Assembly (NCBI GenBank): GCA_004297225.1
Contig: SCUI01000003.1
Coordinates: forward strand, 87,586 to 151,585
Reading direction: 5' to 3'
DNA from: Lysobacteraceae bacterium
GTDB taxonomy: Bacteria; Pseudomonadota; Gammaproteobacteria; Xanthomonadales; Xanthomonadaceae
DNA length: 64,000 nt
In this document: in pieces, positions 61,920 through 64,000 of the stretch
Numbering within the stretch: the first letter of the stretch is position 1
Layout: every line of letters begins with the position of its first letter
Translations under genes and position numbers: made by a program
Notes under the pieces: model-generated
Told to the model about the DNA's origin: nothing
The model's database searches: none
The model's input: only the letters and a program-made list of their open reading frames with translations

Positions 61920-63077
61920 ATGGACGACGCCGACCACGCCAGCCTCTCGGTCTTCCTGCATCGCCTGCAGTGGGGGCTGGTGGCGCTGGTCGCGTGCTGG
62001 GTGCTGTGGTTGCTGGCGCCGGTGCTGACGCCGTTCGCCATGGCGGCGCTGCTGGGCTGGCTCGGCGATCCGCTGGTCGATCGCATGCAGCGCCGCGGCG
62101 TGCCCCGCATCGGCGCGGTGGTCATCGTGTTCGCGGCGATGGCGGCGGTGGCGTTGCTCGGCCTGCTGCTGTTGCTGCCGCTGCTGCAGCGGCAGATGGT
62201 GACGCTGGTAGCGTCGTTGCCCAACTATCGCGACTGGTTCGTGAACACGGCGCTGCCGTGGGTGGAAGTGCGCACCGGGCTGGACCTGGTCGGCTGGCTC
62301 GATCCCGCGCGACTGTTCCAGCTGGCGCGCGAACACTGGGAAGAGGCCGGCGGCGCCGCCGCGACGATGCTGGGCTACCTGTCGCGCTCGGGCTTCGCAC
62401 TGCTGGGCTGGGTGACCAACATCGTGCTGGTGCCGGTGCTCACCTTCTTCTTCCTGCGCGACTGGGACGTGTTCGTGGAGCGGATCGCGGCGCTGGTGCC
62501 GCGCGACCAGGCGCCCACCGTGTCGCGGCTGGCGCGCGAGTCCAGCGACGTGCTGGGCGGCTTCCTGCGCGGCCAGTTGCTGGTGATGCTGATCCTCGGC
62601 GTGCTCTATGCGGTCGGCCTGATCGCGGTCGGCCTGGACCTGGGCATCCTGATCGGCGTGCTCGCCGGCCTGCTGACCTTCGTGCCTTACCTCGGGCCGG
62701 CGACGCTGGCGATCCTCGGCGGCATCGCCGCGGTGGTGCAGTTCGGCGACTGGGAGCACCTGGCAGGGGTCGGGGTGGTATTCATCGTCGGGCAGCTGAT
62801 CGAAAGTTACTGGCTGACGCCGAAGCTGGTCGGCGACCGCATCGGCCTGCATCCGGTGGCGGTGATCTTCGCGGTGCTCGCGGGCGGCACCCTGTTCGGC
62901 TTCCTCGGCATGCTGCTGGCCCTGCCGGTGGCCGCGATCGCGAACGTGCTGCTGCGCTACGCGCACGAGCGCTACACCCAAAGCCGGCTGTACGCAGGCC
63001 ACGTGCCCCTGGTGCTGCCGCCGGCACCGGCAGCCGCAACGGAAGCGGAACCGACCGCGAGCCAGGACCAGGCGTGA
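61920..63077 (+). CDS. AI-2E family transporter (PerM/YdiK-type permease)
   Basis: A 385-residue membrane protein with about eight helices. The PF01594 pattern is seen: paired helices at the N-terminus ([47 protein letters not shown]), a soluble helical stretch, [31 protein letters not shown] and the terminal [22 protein letters not shown]. The family name is historical; most members are not shown to carry AI-2. The final 30 residues are Pro/Ala-rich. Its stop overlaps the GTG of hda. Confidence 0.88.
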   Translation: MDDADHASLSVFLHRLQWGLVALVACWVLWLLAPVLTPFAMAALLGWLGDPLVDRMQRRGVPRIGAVVIVFAAMAAVALLGLLLLLPLLQRQMVTLVASLPNYRDWFVNTALPWVEVRTGLDLVGWLDPARLFQLAREHWEEAGGAAATMLGYLSRSGFALLGWVTNIVLVPVLTFFFLRDWDVFVERIAALVPRDQAPTVSRLARESSDVLGGFLRGQLLVMLILGVLYAVGLIAVGLDLGILIGVLAGLLTFVPYLGPATLAILGGIAAVVQFGDWEHLAGVGVVFIVGQLIESYWLTPKLVGDRIGLHPVAVIFAVLAGGTLFGFLGMLLALPVAAIANVLLRYAHERYTQSRLYAGHVPLVLPPAPAAATEAEPTASQDQA

Positions 63078-63778
63078 GCCTGCCGCCCGGCCATGCGCGG
63101 CAGTTGCCGCTCGCGCTGCGCTATCCACCCGACCAGCGCTTCGACGGCTTCGTCGCCGCGCCCGCGGGCGCGATCGCGCAGTTGCGCGCGCTCGCCGGCG
63201 ATCGCGGCGCGACCTTGTACCTGGCCGGCGCCGCGGGATCCGGAAAGTCGCACCTCGCGCTGGCTGCCTGCGCCGATGCCGAAGCCCGCGGCATGCGCGC
63301 GGCCTACCTGCCACTGGCGGCGGCGGCCGGGCGACTGCGCGAGGCCCTCGACGCGCTCGACGCGGCGCTCGTCGCGCTCGATGGACTGGACGCGATCGCG
63401 GGATCGCGCGAGGACGAAATCGCGCTGTTCGATTTCCACAACCGCGCGCGCCAGGAAGGCATGTCGCTGCTGTACACCGCCCGCGTCGCGCCCGAAGCAC
63501 TCGGCCTGGCCTTGCCGGACCTGCGTTCGCGGTTGGCGCAATGCCCGCGCATCGCGCTGGCGATGCTCGACGACGAAGGCCGCAGGCAAGTGCTGCTGCA
63601 GCGTGCGCGTCGCCGCGGACTGGTGCTGGAGCCCGCCGCGCTGGACTGGTTGCTGCGCCGCGCGGGCCGCGACCTTGGCGGCCTCACGAAACTGCTGGAC
63701 CGGCTCGACCAGGCGTCCCTGGCCGCGCAGCGGCGCGTGACCGTGCCGTTCCTGCGCGAGATCCTCGGCGACCTGTGA
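63074..63778 (+). CDS. hda: DnaA regulatory inactivator Hda
   Basis: A 234-residue DnaA-like AAA+ protein that, with the DNA-loaded beta clamp, stimulates ATP hydrolysis by DnaA. The clamp-binding motif QLPLAL is at residues 10-15, Walker A AGAAGSGKS at 51-59, and VALDGLDAIAG is the Walker B region. The P-loop here is a full GxxGSGKS, unlike the degenerate one in E. coli Hda. The start is GTG at 63074, overlapping the stop of the permease. It lacks the DnaA DNA-binding domain IV. Confidence 0.92.
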   Translation: MSLPPGHARQLPLALRYPPDQRFDGFVAAPAGAIAQLRALAGDRGATLYLAGAAGSGKSHLALAACADAEARGMRAAYLPLAAAAGRLREALDALDAALVALDGLDAIAGSREDEIALFDFHNRARQEGMSLLYTARVAPEALGLALPDLRSRLAQCPRIALAMLDDEGRRQVLLQRARRRGLVLEPAALDWLLRRAGRDLGGLTKLLDRLDQASLAAQRRVTVPFLREILGDL

Positions 63779-63787
63779 CGCGGGAGG

Positions 63788-64000
<213 letters not shown>

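Overview
The window is a GC-rich stretch of a gammaproteobacterial chromosome, almost entirely coding, with housekeeping genes packed head to tail and start/stop codons that often overlap (ATGA, GTGA, TGATG). Gene content and order point to the Xanthomonadales (Lysobacteraceae/Xanthomonadaceae; a Lysobacter- or Luteimonas-like organism). The evidence is rluD-pgeF facing bamD, ybgC-tolQRAB-pal-cpoB-queE-queC-tRNA-Lys, pilT-pilU next to yggS-proC, and kdsD-kdsC-lptCAB-rpoN-hpf-ptsN-hprK-rapZ-EIIA-HPr-EI. GTAG-headed palindromes resembling the REP elements described in Stenotrophomonas agree with this. The placement is an inference; no rRNA is present.

Layout. 1-11.1 kb: an aroK-aroB fusion that runs off the left edge, nadE, bamD, rluD, pgeF, a trehalose cassette (otsB, a GH15 hydrolase, otsA) and a ferric-reductase-like membrane flavoprotein. 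11.2-20.3 kb: clpB, the ABC-F ATPase yheS, a CPA2-type antiporter, a SIMPL protein, fmdB-aspS and a GNAT acetyltransferase. 20.4-26.4 kb: a DUF3016 protein, a small alpha/beta hydrolase, yebC and ruvC-ruvA-kup-ruvB. 26.4-33.4 kb: the Tol-Pal operon, cpoB, the two queuosine genes queE and queC, and tRNA-Lys(UUU). 33.5-40.4 kb: a long acyl-CoA dehydrogenase, a glycerate-kinase-like P-loop protein, pdxH, a BtuF-like protein without a signal peptide, a PA2779/PA2778 pair, proC and yggS. 40.5-44.7 kb: pilT-pilU, yqgE-ruvX-pyrB. 44.7-56.7 kb: one continuous minus-strand run covering KDO synthesis, the Lpt ATPase and bridge, sigma-54, the regulatory PTS, mgtE and an unknown lipoprotein. 56.8-64 kb: ibaG-murA, purM-purN-DUF3108, DUF2066-perM-type permease-hda and the tail of a sugar-1-phosphate nucleotidyltransferase.

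How the parts work together. Much of the window serves the cell envelope: BamD, Tol-Pal-CpoB, KdsD/KdsC, LptA/B/C, MurA and a probable MurU. A second theme is phospho-relay regulation (EI, HPr with His15 and Ser46, EIIA-Ntr, EIIA-Man, HprK, RapZ) with no sugar permease in sight.

No prophage, insertion sequence, CRISPR array or clear foreign island was found, and no gene-free gap exceeds about 150 bases. The less ordinary signals are: the in-frame AroK-AroB fusion; GTAG palindromes whose ends supply the stop codons of flanking genes; a recurring -10-like hexamer ending 6-7 nt before start codons, which suggests leaderless mRNAs; the PA2779/PA2778 pair; a heptanucleotide repeat plus a strong terminator between pal and cpoB; and a BtuF-like protein with no export signal. 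I did not find a convincing entirely new system.
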